A stretch of 62,397 nt of DNA from Candidatus Delongbacteria bacterium (GTDB lineage Bacteria; UBA4055). The position numbers and the translations under genes were made by a program. The notes under the pieces were generated by a model. It saw nothing but the letters and a program-made list of their open reading frames with translations, made no database searches and was not told the origin of the DNA. The stretch lies in assembly GCA_016937995.1 (NCBI GenBank), contig JAFGVM010000098.1, positions 1 to 62,397 on the forward strand, written 5' to 3'. Below are positions 8,522 to 17,631 of this stretch, in pieces. The stretch's first letter is position 1, and every line of letters begins with the position of its first letter.

Positions 8522-9508
8522 CTATTTAATAATAAAACTGAACACTGCATAAACAACATACATAGCCAGTAAAAGTATCCCCGAAAAACGTGACAGAGAG
8601 AATTTTCTAAAACTGAAAATAAATAAAATAGCGGTAATGAACAACATGACCGGTCCCCATATCACAATAGAAGAATCATCAACAGGGAAAGGTTTTATCA
8701 TTGAATTAATTCCTATAACAAAAAGAAGGTTAAATGCATTCGAACCTATGATATTCCCAACTCCTATGTTGTGATTCCCTTTTCTGACTGCCTGAAGAGT
8801 AGCTACAAGTTCAGGTAAAGATGTTCCAACAGCAACTATTGTTAGACCTATTGCCAATTCACTTACACCCATCAGTTTAGCTAATCCGGATGCTCCTCTG
8901 ATAGTCCATTCAGAACCTAAATACAAACCAGTGATCCCGAAAAATATCAGAAGAATATTTTTCTTTCTGTTCAAAATATCAGGAATTTCATCATCAAGCA
9001 GATTTTTCTTTTTTCTTTTGGCATCTATCCAAATATATGCTAAATATCCCACGAAGAGGATCGTAAGAAAAATACCGTCTGATCTTGTAATTTCACCATC
9101 TAACATCAAGACGTAAAAAATTACTGTAATAATAAAAATGATAGGAAGGTCTTTAAATAGAGTCTCTTTTTTAACCGTGATAACTGTTATTGTTGCAGCT
9201 ATACCTAAAACCAAAGCTATATTTGCAATATTACTTCCTACGACATTTCCCAGTCCGATCCCGGGACTATCATTAATATTTGCTATGAAGCTTACAAAAA
9301 ACTCAGGTAAGGAAGTTCCGAATGCAACAACAGTCAGCCCGATCACAAATGGATCGATATTATAGGAAATTGATACCGCTTCCGCTCCGTTTATCAGCAG
9401 ATCTCCACCCTTGATCAGGATGAATAGACCAAGCACAAGCAATACTGTCAAAATAATTGGATTACCTGAATTTACGACCGAACCAGCTGCATTGATTATT
9501 GAGTCCAT
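8522..9508 (-). CDS. Calcium/sodium antiporter (CaCA family, YrbG-like)
   Basis: Exchanges Ca2+ for Na+ or H+ across the inner membrane. The 328-residue protein is mostly hydrophobic, with about ten membrane segments. It carries the two inverted alpha repeats: GTSLPEFFVSF with GNVVGSNIANI in the first half and GTSLPELVATLQ with GNIIGSNAFNL in the second. The acidic residues within the GTSLPE motifs bind the cations. A charged cytoplasmic loop (about 165-180, KRKKKN) separates the halves. It starts 8 nt after the dGTPase-like gene, so it is probably in the same operon. Confidence 0.92.
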   Translation of the reverse strand: MDSIINAAGSVVNSGNPIILTVLLVLGLFILIKGGDLLINGAEAVSISYNIDPFVIGLTVVAFGTSLPEFFVSFIANINDSPGIGLGNVVGSNIANIALVLGIAATITVITVKKETLFKDLPIIFIITVIFYVLMLDGEITRSDGIFLTILFVGYLAYIWIDAKRKKKNLLDDEIPDILNRKKNILLIFFGITGLYLGSEWTIRGASGLAKLMGVSELAIGLTIVAVGTSLPELVATLQAVRKGNHNIGVGNIIGSNAFNLLFVIGINSMIKPFPVDDSSIVIWGPVMLFITAILFIFSFRKFSLSRFSGILLLAMYVVYAVFSFIIK

Positions 9509-9516
9509 TTTATTTC

Positions 9517-10668
9517 CTATAGAATTAGTTTTACCATCGGTATAGTGATCTTTTCAAGTTGATATTTAAAATATCTGTCTGTCATACTTGCAATAAAATC
9601 TCTTACTTTCTCAGCATCGGAAGTACTTTCTTTATACTCAATATTCTTACTGTTCAGAAAATGTTTAAATACATCTGAATCTTTATTCTCTGTCGCAATA
9701 TCCTCAAGATAAGTTTCGAATAATACCTCAAATCCTTTTTCGATCTTCCTTCTTTCCCTTTTCAATTTTTCATTTCTGTATATTTTATCATAATTGAATG
9801 CTTTAAGTTCTTTCAGTGCATTTCCGATCTCAGATGAAAATTCAATTACCGGTTTCCCATAGCTGTTCATGGTGATATCTTTGACAAGTGTACCAATTAT
9901 TTTACCGTTATTATTACCAAGTATATCTGATATTTCCTTAGGTATTTCGTTCCTTTTTATCAGATTCAAATGTATCGCATCCTCAATATCTGTACCAATA
10001 TAAGCTATTGTATCGGATAATCTGATCACACAGCCTTCCATTGTCATTGGTGAGGTTTTTACATATTTGTTGTCTTTCATGGACTGAACATATTTTTCGA
10101 TATCTTCTTCTGTTTTATCTGTATGAGGTTCAAGCCTGTTTTGATGTATCTCACCATCGTGAGATACGATAGCATCTCTGGTTTGAAGGGTCAGATTCAT
10201 TCCTTTTCCCTTGTAGGAAAACTTGTCAACGATGTATAAACTATGAATGTTATGATGGAATTTCCCTATTCCATGCTTCTCACATTCATTGCTGAGAAAG
10301 ACCTCACCATCATGCCCGAAAGGTGTGTGCCCAAGATCATGACCCAGAGCAGCAGCCTCGATCAGATCAAGGTTCAGAGATAAAGCTCTTCCTATCGTCC
10401 TGGCTATTTGAGATACATATTGTGTATGAACGATCCTGTTGGTTATCTGCTCATCAGTAAGTGAAGAAAAATAATATACCTGTGTTTTTCCTGCACTTCT
10501 TCTGTAGGCACCACTGTAAATGATCCTGTCCCTGTCGATCGAAAATGGAAGTCTGATTTCATCTTTACTTGATATTTTTCTTACTGCATCCGCGTTTTTA
10601 GTAGCAAAAGGAGACAAATTGTCATCTATCGTTCTGATTATATTTTCTTTGATCTCTTTATATTCCAT
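9517..10668 (-). CDS. dgt: Deoxyguanosinetriphosphate triphosphohydrolase-like HD protein
   Basis: HD-domain metal-dependent phosphohydrolase, expected to split dNTPs into deoxynucleoside and triphosphate and so tune dNTP pools. In this 383-residue protein the metal ligands are visible as H in 'RIVHTQYVSQIARTIGRAL', HD in AALGHDLGHTPFGHDGE, and a distal D in RLSDTIAYIGTDIEDA. The SAGKTQVY and RNRIVHT-like segments are typical of the Dgt family type without the long E. coli insertions. It is separated by 3 nt from the pilin-like gene upstream and 8 nt from the exchanger downstream. Confidence 0.88.
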   Translation of the reverse strand: MEYKEIKENIIRTIDDNLSPFATKNADAVRKISSKDEIRLPFSIDRDRIIYSGAYRRSAGKTQVYYFSSLTDEQITNRIVHTQYVSQIARTIGRALSLNLDLIEAAALGHDLGHTPFGHDGEVFLSNECEKHGIGKFHHNIHSLYIVDKFSYKGKGMNLTLQTRDAIVSHDGEIHQNRLEPHTDKTEEDIEKYVQSMKDNKYVKTSPMTMEGCVIRLSDTIAYIGTDIEDAIHLNLIKRNEIPKEISDILGNNNGKIIGTLVKDITMNSYGKPVIEFSSEIGNALKELKAFNYDKIYRNEKLKRERRKIEKGFEVLFETYLEDIATENKDSDVFKHFLNSKNIEYKESTSDAEKVRDFIASMTDRYFKYQLEKITIPMVKLIL

Positions 10669-10671
10669 AAT

Positions 10672-11094
10672 TTACTTGTATTCAACTTTAAGTTTTTTTG
10701 TTTTAAAGTGATACGATACTTCTATTCCGTACTTATTTTTACCGATCTTTTCCCTTGCAATTATGTTTGGATATCCTTCAAGTTCAAAAATTCTCATTAT
10801 GAATTCATCCGATAAATTTCTGGGTGCCAGTCCAAGTGCTTCAAGTTCCTCGTTAGTTGTTAAATTTCCAGGATCATTTGGATCTTCTCCGGGAAGATCC
10901 GTAACCCAGTATCCATTTATATCATAATGAGCCTGAACAAGCTGGGCATTGACCATCACTGCATTTTCTAAAACTGATATCACTGACCGTTTTATAAAAT
11001 AGCGATAACTTAAAATACCGACAGAAGCCAGTACTGCTAAAATAACACTGGCAACTATCAGTTCAACTAAATTAAACCCTTTTATTTTTCTCAC
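10672..11094 (-). CDS. Type IV pilin-like / pseudopilin protein
   Basis: A 140-residue protein with a short basic leader and the prepilin peptidase site KGFNLVELIV: cleavage after G6, with E at mature position 5. A roughly 20-residue hydrophobic helix follows and then a small soluble C-terminal domain. It would be processed by PilD and assembled into a pilus or pseudopilus. The motor genes pilB, pilC and pilT are 35 kb away in this window. Its position between an M3 peptidase (4 nt away) and a dGTPase-like gene (3 nt away) is unusual. Confidence 0.82.
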   Translation of the reverse strand: MRKIKGFNLVELIVASVILAVLASVGILSYRYFIKRSVISVLENAVMVNAQLVQAHYDINGYWVTDLPGEDPNDPGNLTTNEELEALGLAPRNLSDEFIMRIFELEGYPNIIAREKIGKNKYGIEVSYHFKTKKLKVEYK

Positions 11095-11098
11095 TTTT

Positions 11099-13141
11099 CT
11101 AGCTGATACCTAATCTTTTAAGAAGTGATTTATCACTGACAGGTCTTCCTCTGAATCTTTCGAATAATACGTTCATGTCTTCACTGTCCCCCTTTTCGAG
11201 AATATTTTCCATGAATTTCTTTCCGCTCTCTCTATCAAGGATCGTATCCTGCTCTTCGAATAATGAAAATGCGTCGGCATCCAGTATGTTTGCCCACATA
11301 TAGCTGTAATAACCTGCTGCATATCCGCCAGCGAAGATATGGCTGAAACCTGCTTCAAAATAAGAGTCTTCTATGAACGGAGTGTTATTATATTTTATCG
11401 ACATTTCTTTTGATATTTCATGTGCTGAAGGCATTTCATCTTTCATGCTAGCAGTGTGGTGCAATGTCATATCGAACATACCGAATGTGATCTGTCTTCT
11501 AGCATTTGTAGCTCTCATAAAATCATTGGCTTTTAAAAGTCTGTCCATCAATTCGTTAGGCATTGTTTCACCGGTTCTATAGTGCTTAGCGATTAATTTC
11601 AAACCTTCTTTATTGGTTACAAAATTTTCATGGAATGAAGATGGTAGCTCTACAACATCCCATTTAACATGAGTTCCTGAAGTTGCAGATAATTGAGTTT
11701 TTGAAAGTGCACCGTGAAGCGCATGTCCGAACTCATGGAATAAAGTAGTAACTTCATCGTATCTTAGAAGTCCTGGTTTATCACCGACAGGAGGAGTAAA
11801 GTTACAGTGAACACCAACTTGAGGTATAGTTTTTTTACCGTTGTAATTTTTACCTGAGACCATACCGCTCATCCAGGCACCTGGTCTTTTCAATCCGGTC
11901 CTAGGATAAAGATCTATATAAACATAAGCTCTCAGCTCGTTGTTCTCATCTATCAATTTATAGGTTGTTACATCTTTATGCCATACGGGGATATCGTTCA
12001 CTTTTTCAAAACTTATACCGTAAAGTTTATTTGCAATGTTGTAGAAAGCTTCAAGAGTATCATCTGCCGCAAAATACTCACTAACTTCATTTTCATTGAA
12101 AGAATATTTTTTCTCTTTCAGTTTATTTGACCAGTAACTAAGCTCCCAGGGCATCAATGTATCGAATTTTTCGCCTAAAGTTTCCTCTTTAAGTGCTTTT
12201 ATCTCATTAAACTCTTCAAGTGCTACTTCTTCGGTCTTAATGGCTATGTTATCTAGAAAGTTCATCACGATTTCAGGTGATTCTGCCATTTTTCTCTCAA
12301 GTGAAAGAACGGCATAAGTATCAAAACCAAGTACTTGTGCTTTTTCTTTCCTTAACTGAAGTATTTCTGTGATCAAAGGTCTGTTATCAAGATCTCCCTC
12401 AATAGCTCTTGAGTAATAAGCACGCCATAATTTTTCTTTCAATTCCAGGCTGTCCGCAAACTTCATGAACGGCAAGAATGATGGCATATCAAGATTAAAT
12501 ACCCATGTGTTCTCGTCACCTTCATCTATCTTTAGCGCTTTCGCTTTTTCTTTTGCTCCGGTAATTGCATCTTCAGGTAATCCTGCCAGGTCTTTTTCGT
12601 CTTTGATCACAAGATTAAAAGTTGAATTTACGACATTGTTAGAGAACTGAAGAGAAAGTTTATTCAATTTTAAATTAATTTCTTTAAGTTTAGCCTTGTA
12701 TGCATCATTCAGTTCAGCACCTGAAAGAATAAAACCTTTCATAGTATTATCAAGATGTCTTTTCTTCTCACCGGTTAAAGCTTTAGCCTCATCTGTCAAA
12801 GCATAATCCTTGAACATTTTATAATTTTCAGGGTCCATTGACATTTCATTACTGTACTCTGTAAGCATCTGCATTGCTTTCTGGAATTCTGCATTTATCT
12901 CTGGTGATGTCATAGTGCTGTATAACTGAGACATAGGAGAAATCACCTTGCTCATTTTCTCATCAGTTTCCATAGCAGGTATCATTGTATTATCAAAAGT
13001 CCTTTCACCTTGAAGTGCTATAAGTTCTTTCGTCTCCTGTCTCGCAATTTTTATGATCTCTTCTGTTGCAGGAACGAAATGTTCCGCTTTAATTTGATCA
13101 TAGTGAGCAAATTGTTCGTTGCTTAGTAATGGGTTACCCAT
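11099..13141 (-). CDS. M3-family zinc oligopeptidase (oligopeptidase A/Dcp type)
   Basis: A 680-residue cytoplasmic metallopeptidase that degrades short peptides, for example those left by Lon and other proteases. The zinc motif HEFGH is in TLFHEFGHALHG, with the downstream glutamate ligand in ELPSSFHENF. The other M3 signatures are also present, including the C-terminal 'YYSYMWANILDADAF'. There is no signal peptide. A strong GGAGG site precedes the ATG. It is the first gene of a tight minus-strand operon. I cannot decide between oligopeptidase A (prlC) and peptidyl-dipeptidase (dcp) from sequence alone. Confidence 0.92.
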   Translation of the reverse strand: MGNPLLSNEQFAHYDQIKAEHFVPATEEIIKIARQETKELIALQGERTFDNTMIPAMETDEKMSKVISPMSQLYSTMTSPEINAEFQKAMQMLTEYSNEMSMDPENYKMFKDYALTDEAKALTGEKKRHLDNTMKGFILSGAELNDAYKAKLKEINLKLNKLSLQFSNNVVNSTFNLVIKDEKDLAGLPEDAITGAKEKAKALKIDEGDENTWVFNLDMPSFLPFMKFADSLELKEKLWRAYYSRAIEGDLDNRPLITEILQLRKEKAQVLGFDTYAVLSLERKMAESPEIVMNFLDNIAIKTEEVALEEFNEIKALKEETLGEKFDTLMPWELSYWSNKLKEKKYSFNENEVSEYFAADDTLEAFYNIANKLYGISFEKVNDIPVWHKDVTTYKLIDENNELRAYVYIDLYPRTGLKRPGAWMSGMVSGKNYNGKKTIPQVGVHCNFTPPVGDKPGLLRYDEVTTLFHEFGHALHGALSKTQLSATSGTHVKWDVVELPSSFHENFVTNKEGLKLIAKHYRTGETMPNELMDRLLKANDFMRATNARRQITFGMFDMTLHHTASMKDEMPSAHEISKEMSIKYNNTPFIEDSYFEAGFSHIFAGGYAAGYYSYMWANILDADAFSLFEEQDTILDRESGKKFMENILEKGDSEDMNVLFERFRGRPVSDKSLLKRLGIS

Positions 13142-13280
13142 TATATACCTCCGTTTATATCAATTAACATAACATTAGTTATTAGGGTTTATAATATAAA
13201 TGGGTTTACGAATAAAAGCAATGCTATAAATCTTACTGAGTATGGCAACCCTTTTTAGCAAAACAAAATCATTTTTTAAG

Positions 13281-13311
13281 TTGCTTATTCACTCAAATTG
13301 CGTTATATTCG
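13281..13311 (+). promoter_or_regulatory. Predicted ffh promoter
   Basis: TTG (13281-13283), 20 nt, then TATATTCG (13304-13311), about 53 nt upstream of the ffh start. It is the same core as at pgk and the selenoprotein cluster. The 13142-13363 gap is the divergent control region of the M3 peptidase and ffh. Confidence 0.5.
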
Positions 13312-13363
13312 CAACTCTTGTATAATATATGTATAAGAGCAGGCACAATAAAACGGAAAAATC

Positions 13364-14713
13364 ATGTTCGATGAACTGAGCGGTAAGCTCGAGAACATAT
13401 TTAAAAAGCTGAAAGGACAGCACCGACTCTCGGAAGATAACATAAAAGAATCTTTGAGAGAGGTACGTATTGCATTACTTGAAGCAGATGTTAATTATGT
13501 TGTGGTAAAAGACTTCATCCGCAGGGTCAAAGACAAAGTTGTCGGTGAAAAGGTCTATGACAAGATAACTCCGGGACAGCAGATCATTAAATTTATTCAT
13601 GATGAACTTGTTACAGTTCTAGGTGGTGAAGTATCAGAAGTTAAATTCACCGGAAATCCAACTATCATAATGCTTGTAGGTCTTCAGGGATCAGGTAAAA
13701 CGACCCATTGTGCTAAAATCGCGACTTTTCTGAGAAAAAGATATAAAAAATCACCTTTGATGGTAGCTGCCGATGTATATAGACCCGCTGCAATCGATCA
13801 GTTAAAAACTCTTGGAAAACAACTTGGTATACCTGTTTACAGTGAAGATTCTAAGAACGTAAGTATTATCGCTCAGAATGCTTTGAACTTTGCAAAAGAG
13901 AATAAAAACAACGTTATACTTCTTGATACAGCCGGAAGATTGCACATAGATGAGCAGATGATGCAGGAGTTAATTGATCTTAAGAACACGGTAAATCCAA
14001 CTGAGATTCTTTTCGTTGCTGACAGTATGATCGGACAGGACGCAGTGACAACTGCAAAAGAATTTAATGATCAGTTGAACTTTGACGGAGTTATCCTAAC
14101 AAAGATGGATGGAGACTCCAGAGGCGGTGCAGCTTTATCTATCAGAGAAATAACCGGCAAACCTATAAAATTTGTAGGTGTCGGTGAAAAACTTGATGAA
14201 CTTGAAATGTTCCATCCTGACAGGCTTGCTCAGAGGATCCTTGGAATGGGTGATGTTCTCACTCTGGTTGAAAGGGCTCAGGAGAACATGGATGAGAAAG
14301 AAGCTGAGAGACTTGCAAAGAAACTTCAAAAAGAAGATTTCACTTTCGAGGATTTTTTATCTCAGATCAAGCAGATCAAGAGAATGGGTTCAATAAAATC
14401 CATGCTTAAAATGATGCCGGGAATAGGCAGTAAATTAGATCAAATTGACATAGATGAAAAAGCTTTCACAAAGATCGAGGCTATCATATACTCGATGACA
14501 AAGAAAGAACGGAACAGACCTTCTTTGCTTAACGGGTCAAGAAAACTAAGAATAGCTAAAGGCTGTGGTAGAAGTGTTCAGGAGATCAATCAGCTCATGA
14601 CCCAGTTTCAGCAGATGAACGGGATGATGAGACATATAAGAAAAATAGGATTTGATAAATTGGCGAAAGGAATGTTCGGTAAAGGAATGCCGCAAAACAG
14701 ACCTTTCAAATAG
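13364..14713 (+). CDS. ffh: Signal recognition particle protein Ffh
   Basis: SRP GTPase that binds signal sequences on the ribosome and hands them to FtsY at the membrane. The 449-residue protein has an N domain (1-95) and a G domain with P-loop GLQGSGKTT (106-114). The G domain continues with DTAGRLHID, the TKMDGDSRGG motif and the closing loop. The methionine-rich M domain (from about 300) carries 'GSIKSMLKMMPG' and the RNA-binding segment 'GSRKLRIAKGCGRS'. Length and order are standard. It leads the ffh-rpsP-rimM-trmD-rplS cluster. The SRP RNA gene was not seen in the window. Confidence 0.98.
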   Translation: MFDELSGKLENIFKKLKGQHRLSEDNIKESLREVRIALLEADVNYVVVKDFIRRVKDKVVGEKVYDKITPGQQIIKFIHDELVTVLGGEVSEVKFTGNPTIIMLVGLQGSGKTTHCAKIATFLRKRYKKSPLMVAADVYRPAAIDQLKTLGKQLGIPVYSEDSKNVSIIAQNALNFAKENKNNVILLDTAGRLHIDEQMMQELIDLKNTVNPTEILFVADSMIGQDAVTTAKEFNDQLNFDGVILTKMDGDSRGGAALSIREITGKPIKFVGVGEKLDELEMFHPDRLAQRILGMGDVLTLVERAQENMDEKEAERLAKKLQKEDFTFEDFLSQIKQIKRMGSIKSMLKMMPGIGSKLDQIDIDEKAFTKIEAIIYSMTKKERNRPSLLNGSRKLRIAKGCGRSVQEINQLMTQFQQMNGMMRHIRKIGFDKLAKGMFGKGMPQNRPFK

Positions 14714-14718
14714 AGAAG

Positions 14719-14736
14719 GGGATAGAGGTCTATCCC
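14719..14736 (+). other. Hairpin in the ffh-rpsP intergenic region
   Basis: A perfect GGGATAG/CTATCCC stem with a 4-nt loop, 5 nt after the ffh stop. A second, imperfect hairpin can be drawn at about 14755-14782 just before rpsP. There is no T-run, so this may be an attenuator, processing site or S16 leader rather than a terminator. Confidence 0.35.
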
Positions 14737-14813
14737 GAATAAACTTGTAATGAGTATTTCGGACTGGTTCCCGAGATATTTAAATTACAAAAATTAACTA
14801 ACCGGAGGTAAAA

Positions 14814-15473
14814 TTGGTTAAACTGAGACTCACAAGACTTGGTAGAAAGAAAAGACCTTTCTACAGAATAGTCGCAATCGATTCCAGAAAGAGAAGAGAT
14901 GGTGCTTTTTTAGAAAGACTTGGATATTATGATCCGATCGCAACTGGAGAGGCAAAAAGACTGGTTATTGATACCGAAAATATCATGAAATGGCTTTTGA
15001 TCGGAGCTCAACCGTCTGAAACTGTAAAGAACATTCTGAGCAAAGAAGGTATAATGCTTAAGTATGACATGGTCAAAAGACACAAAACAGAAAAAGTTGA
15101 AAAAACTGGGTTGAACGGTAAAAAAACTGTGAAGTATGTTGCTGTAAAAGACGAGAACGGCAACCCTATCAGAAAATTCACTGATGCTGAGGTTGAAGAA
15201 GCTTATAACAACTGGTTGCTAGAGAAAGAAAAAAGAGAAAAAGCAGCTAAGAAAGTTACAAAATTATCTAAAAAAGCAAAAGCTAAGATAGAAGCTGAAA
15301 AAACTGCAGGCGAAGAAGCTAAAAAAGCAAAAGTCGAAGCTGATAAAGCTGCTGCTGAAGAGGCAAAAAAAGCGGAAGCGGAAGCTAAACAGTCAGCAGA
15401 AGCAAAAAAGGAAGTTGTAGAAGAAACAGTTGTGGAAGAAGAAAAAACTGAAGAAACTCCAGCTGCTGAATAA
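14814..15473 (+). CDS. rpsP: 30S ribosomal protein S16 with long C-terminal tail
   Basis: Structural protein of the small ribosomal subunit. Residues 1 to about 80 are canonical S16, with 'KLRLTRLGRKKRPFYRIV' and the GAQPSETVKNIL segment. At 219 residues it is more than twice the usual 80-90. The extra 120 residues include a charged linker and an alanine/lysine/glutamate-rich, helix-forming tail (AAKKV..., EEAKKAEAEAK...) ending in acidic residues. Extended S16 tails occur in FCB bacteria. The start is TTG, preceded by GGAGG at ideal spacing (CCGGAGGTAAAA). Its stop overlaps the rimM ATG by one base. Confidence 0.96.
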   Translation: MVKLRLTRLGRKKRPFYRIVAIDSRKRRDGAFLERLGYYDPIATGEAKRLVIDTENIMKWLLIGAQPSETVKNILSKEGIMLKYDMVKRHKTEKVEKTGLNGKKTVKYVAVKDENGNPIRKFTDAEVEEAYNNWLLEKEKREKAAKKVTKLSKKAKAKIEAEKTAGEEAKKAKVEADKAAAEEAKKAEAEAKQSAEAKKEVVEETVVEEEKTEETPAAE

Positions 15474-16000
15474 TGCTGAATCCCGATGACTATATATTTA
15501 TTGGGATCATTGGAAAGACAACTAAGATAGACGGCTCATTGACAATAGTACCATTAACAACTTTTCCCGACAGGTTCATGGGTATGGATGAATTCTTCCT
15601 GACCAAAGAGAATGATTCTCCGATGACATTAAAAGTACAAAATGTCGTTGTAGGCAGTAAGAAGATAACCGTAAAACTTGAAGGTGTGGATTCTATAGAA
15701 AAAGCTAATGAAATGATGGGATACAGGATCACTATTCATAAGGATGAAAAAGCTGATCTTCCTAAAGATTATTATTACCACGATGATCTCAAGGAGTGTA
15801 CCGTATTTTCAAGCATGGGGGAAGAACTGGGCAAACTGGTCAATATACTGGAAATGTCTTCAAATGATATTTATGTAGTTGATTATAAAGGGAAAGAACT
15901 CCTTGTGCCTGCAATATCGCAGTTCGTCAAGGAGATTGACATAGAAAAAAGAAAGATCACAGTGTCTTTAATAAATGGAATGCTGCCGGATGAAGATTGA
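15473..16000 (+). CDS. rimM: Ribosome maturation factor RimM
   Basis: Assists maturation of the 30S head and binds S19. The 175-residue protein has an N-terminal RimM barrel (IGIIGKTTKIDGSL near residues 10-23) and a C-terminal PRC-barrel with YYHDDLKECTVF and 'ELLVPAISQFVKEIDIEKRK'. It starts within the rpsP stop (TAATG), implying translational coupling. It ends with TGA inside the start of trmD, which shows that TGA is a normal stop codon in this genome. That matters for reading the selenoprotein genes. Confidence 0.96.
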   Translation: MLNPDDYIFIGIIGKTTKIDGSLTIVPLTTFPDRFMGMDEFFLTKENDSPMTLKVQNVVVGSKKITVKLEGVDSIEKANEMMGYRITIHKDEKADLPKDYYYHDDLKECTVFSSMGEELGKLVNILEMSSNDIYVVDYKGKELLVPAISQFVKEIDIEKRKITVSLINGMLPDED

Positions 16001-16670
16001 TATCATTTCAGCTCATCCCGATATGTTCGAAGGTTTTCTTGACCATTCGATCCTGAAGATCGGAAAGGAAAAAGGTCTGATCGAAATAACGGTTCACGAC
16101 CTCAGAAAATGGACAGAGGATAAGCATCATACTGTGGATGACACACCTTATGGTGGAGGTCCCGGAATGATAATGAAGATAGAACCATTTCATCAGGCCA
16201 TAACAGAGCTCAGACAAGAGGATTCATTTGTAATATTGACCACTCCTGCCGGTGAAATATACGATCAGGAAAAAGCTCATAAATTCCTGGATTACAGACA
16301 TTTGATCATAATATGTGGACATTACAAAGGTATAGATGCAAGAATAGATAACTTTATCGACATGAAGTTATCAGTGGGAGATTACATCCTTACAGGAGGT
16401 GAACTTCCTGCAGCAATTATCGTTGATTCCGTCTGCAGATTGATACCGGGTGTTATTTCCGATCTTGATTCGGCTTTGTCCGATTCATTTGAGAACGGAT
16501 TGTTAGATTGCTCCTATTACACCAGACCGTATGATTTTATGGGATTAAAAGTCCCTGAAGTACTTACTTCTGGAAACCATAAGAAGATCGATGAGTGGAG
16601 ATATAACGATTCAATTGAAATAACTGAAAAGTATAGACCGGAATTGTTGAAAAAATTAAATAAAAAATAA
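15990..16670 (+). CDS. trmD: tRNA (guanine-37-N1)-methyltransferase
   Basis: Methylates G37 of tRNAs reading CNN codons, preventing +1 frameshifts; a trefoil-knot SPOUT enzyme using AdoMet. The protein of about 226 residues begins MKIDIISAHPDMFEGFL and shows DDTPYGGGPGM, ICGHYKGIDAR and the knot motif 'SVGDYILTGGELPAAIIVD'. The start at 15990 matches the family N-terminus and overlaps the rimM stop by 11 nt. The in-frame ATG at 15975 would add five non-conserved residues. Confidence 0.97.
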   Translation: MKIDIISAHPDMFEGFLDHSILKIGKEKGLIEITVHDLRKWTEDKHHTVDDTPYGGGPGMIMKIEPFHQAITELRQEDSFVILTTPAGEIYDQEKAHKFLDYRHLIIICGHYKGIDARIDNFIDMKLSVGDYILTGGELPAAIIVDSVCRLIPGVISDLDSALSDSFENGLLDCSYYTRPYDFMGLKVPEVLTSGNHKKIDEWRYNDSIEITEKYRPELLKKLNKK

Positions 16671-16684
16671 AAAGAGGTATTATA

Positions 16685-17035
16685 ATGGATTTCATTAATA
16701 CTCTAAACCTAAACCAGATCCGTAAGGACATACCGGAATTTCACTCAGGTGATACTCTGGATGTTCATATGAAGATCGTAGAGGGTAACAAAGAAAGAGT
16801 TCAGATTTTTACCGGAACTGTTATCCAGGTTAGAGGAACAGGAGTTGGTAAGACCTTCACCATTAGAAAAATTTCTAATGGTATTGGTGTTGAAAGAATT
16901 ATCCCGCTCAACTCTCCGCAGATCGATAAGATCGTTAGAGTAAAAGAAGGTAAAGTAAGAAGATCTAGAATTTTCTACTTCCGTCAGAGAAGAGGTAAAT
17001 CTGCAAGAATTAAAGAAGTACGTAGAGGTAAATAG
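16685..17035 (+). CDS. rplS: 50S ribosomal protein L19
   Basis: Located at the 30S-50S interface. The 116-residue protein shows the family pattern IPEFHSGDTLDVHMKIVEG, FTGTVIQVRGTG, TFTIRKISNGIGVERI and the basic C-terminal RRSRIFYFRQRRGKSARI. AAAGAGGTATTATA precedes the ATG. It is the last gene of the ffh-rpsP-rimM-trmD-rplS cluster and is followed by a strong terminator. Confidence 0.98.
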   Translation: MDFINTLNLNQIRKDIPEFHSGDTLDVHMKIVEGNKERVQIFTGTVIQVRGTGVGKTFTIRKISNGIGVERIIPLNSPQIDKIVRVKEGKVRRSRIFYFRQRRGKSARIKEVRRGK

Positions 17036-17053
17036 CTTTATCTTGATCAAAGT

Positions 17054-17083
17054 AAAAAGGCGAGAATTATCTCGCCTTTTTTT
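17054..17083 (+). terminator. Bidirectional terminator between rplS and smpB
   Basis: GGCGAGA (17059-17065) pairs with TCTCGCC (17070-17076), with an A-run on one side and a T-run of seven on the other. It ends the plus-strand translation cluster and the convergent smpB gene. Confidence 0.88.
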
Positions 17084-17561
17084 ATTTATTAAAAGATTTC
17101 ATCACCCTGTCCAGTTCGATCTTATTCTCCCTGTCCTTGATAGTCTGTCTTTTCTCGTATTCCCTTTTACCCTTACATAAACCGATCTCTATCTTGATCA
17201 AATGTTTCTTCTTATAAACTTTTAATGGAATAACCGTAAGACCTGTATTCTGTAACTTAACACCTAATTTTATAAGTTCTCTTTTATGCATAAGAAGCTT
17301 TCTATTTCTTGTGATATCATGCTGATAAATACTTGCATTCTTAAATTCAGAAATATGCATTCCGATAACGTAAAGCTCGTTGTCAATAAACTTACAATAA
17401 CTTTCTTTTAACGATATACGACCCTGCTTTATGGACTTAACCTCACTCCCGGCAAGAACCATTCCTGCCTCATGAGTTTCCAGTATTTCATAATCATGAA
17501 AAGCCTTTTTGTTTCTTGCTAAAGTATTATCAGGTATTTTAGTTTTTTTATTCTTAGCCAT
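17082..17561 (-). CDS. smpB: SsrA-binding protein SmpB
   Basis: Binds tmRNA and brings it to stalled ribosomes for trans-translation. The 159-residue beta-barrel protein shows RNKKAFHDYEILETHEAG, VLAGSEVKSIKQGRISLKES and the C-terminal basic tail 'KREYEKRQTIKDRE', which folds into the mRNA channel. The tmRNA gene (ssrA) is not adjacent and was not found in the window. Confidence 0.97.
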   Translation of the reverse strand: MAKNKKTKIPDNTLARNKKAFHDYEILETHEAGMVLAGSEVKSIKQGRISLKESYCKFIDNELYVIGMHISEFKNASIYQHDITRNRKLLMHKRELIKLGVKLQNTGLTVIPLKVYKKKHLIKIEIGLCKGKREYEKRQTIKDRENKIELDRVMKSFNK

Positions 17562-17580
17562 TTTATAACTTCAGTTTTAT

Positions 17581-17605
17581 AAAAAAACGCATCATATAGA
17601 TGCGT
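17581..17605 (-). terminator. Rho-independent terminator
   Basis: ACGCATC (17587-17593) pairs with GATGCGT (17599-17605). On the minus strand it is followed by a run of T. It lies between smpB and the lipoprotein gene at 17632-18582 and ends the latter. Confidence 0.75.
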
Positions 17606-17631
17606 TTTCTAGTTCAGCATTACTATACAGA

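Noticed and set aside
15975-15989. Earlier start for trmD
   Set aside because: The five extra residues are not part of the family N-terminus; ATG at 15990 gives MKIDIISAHPDMF directly.
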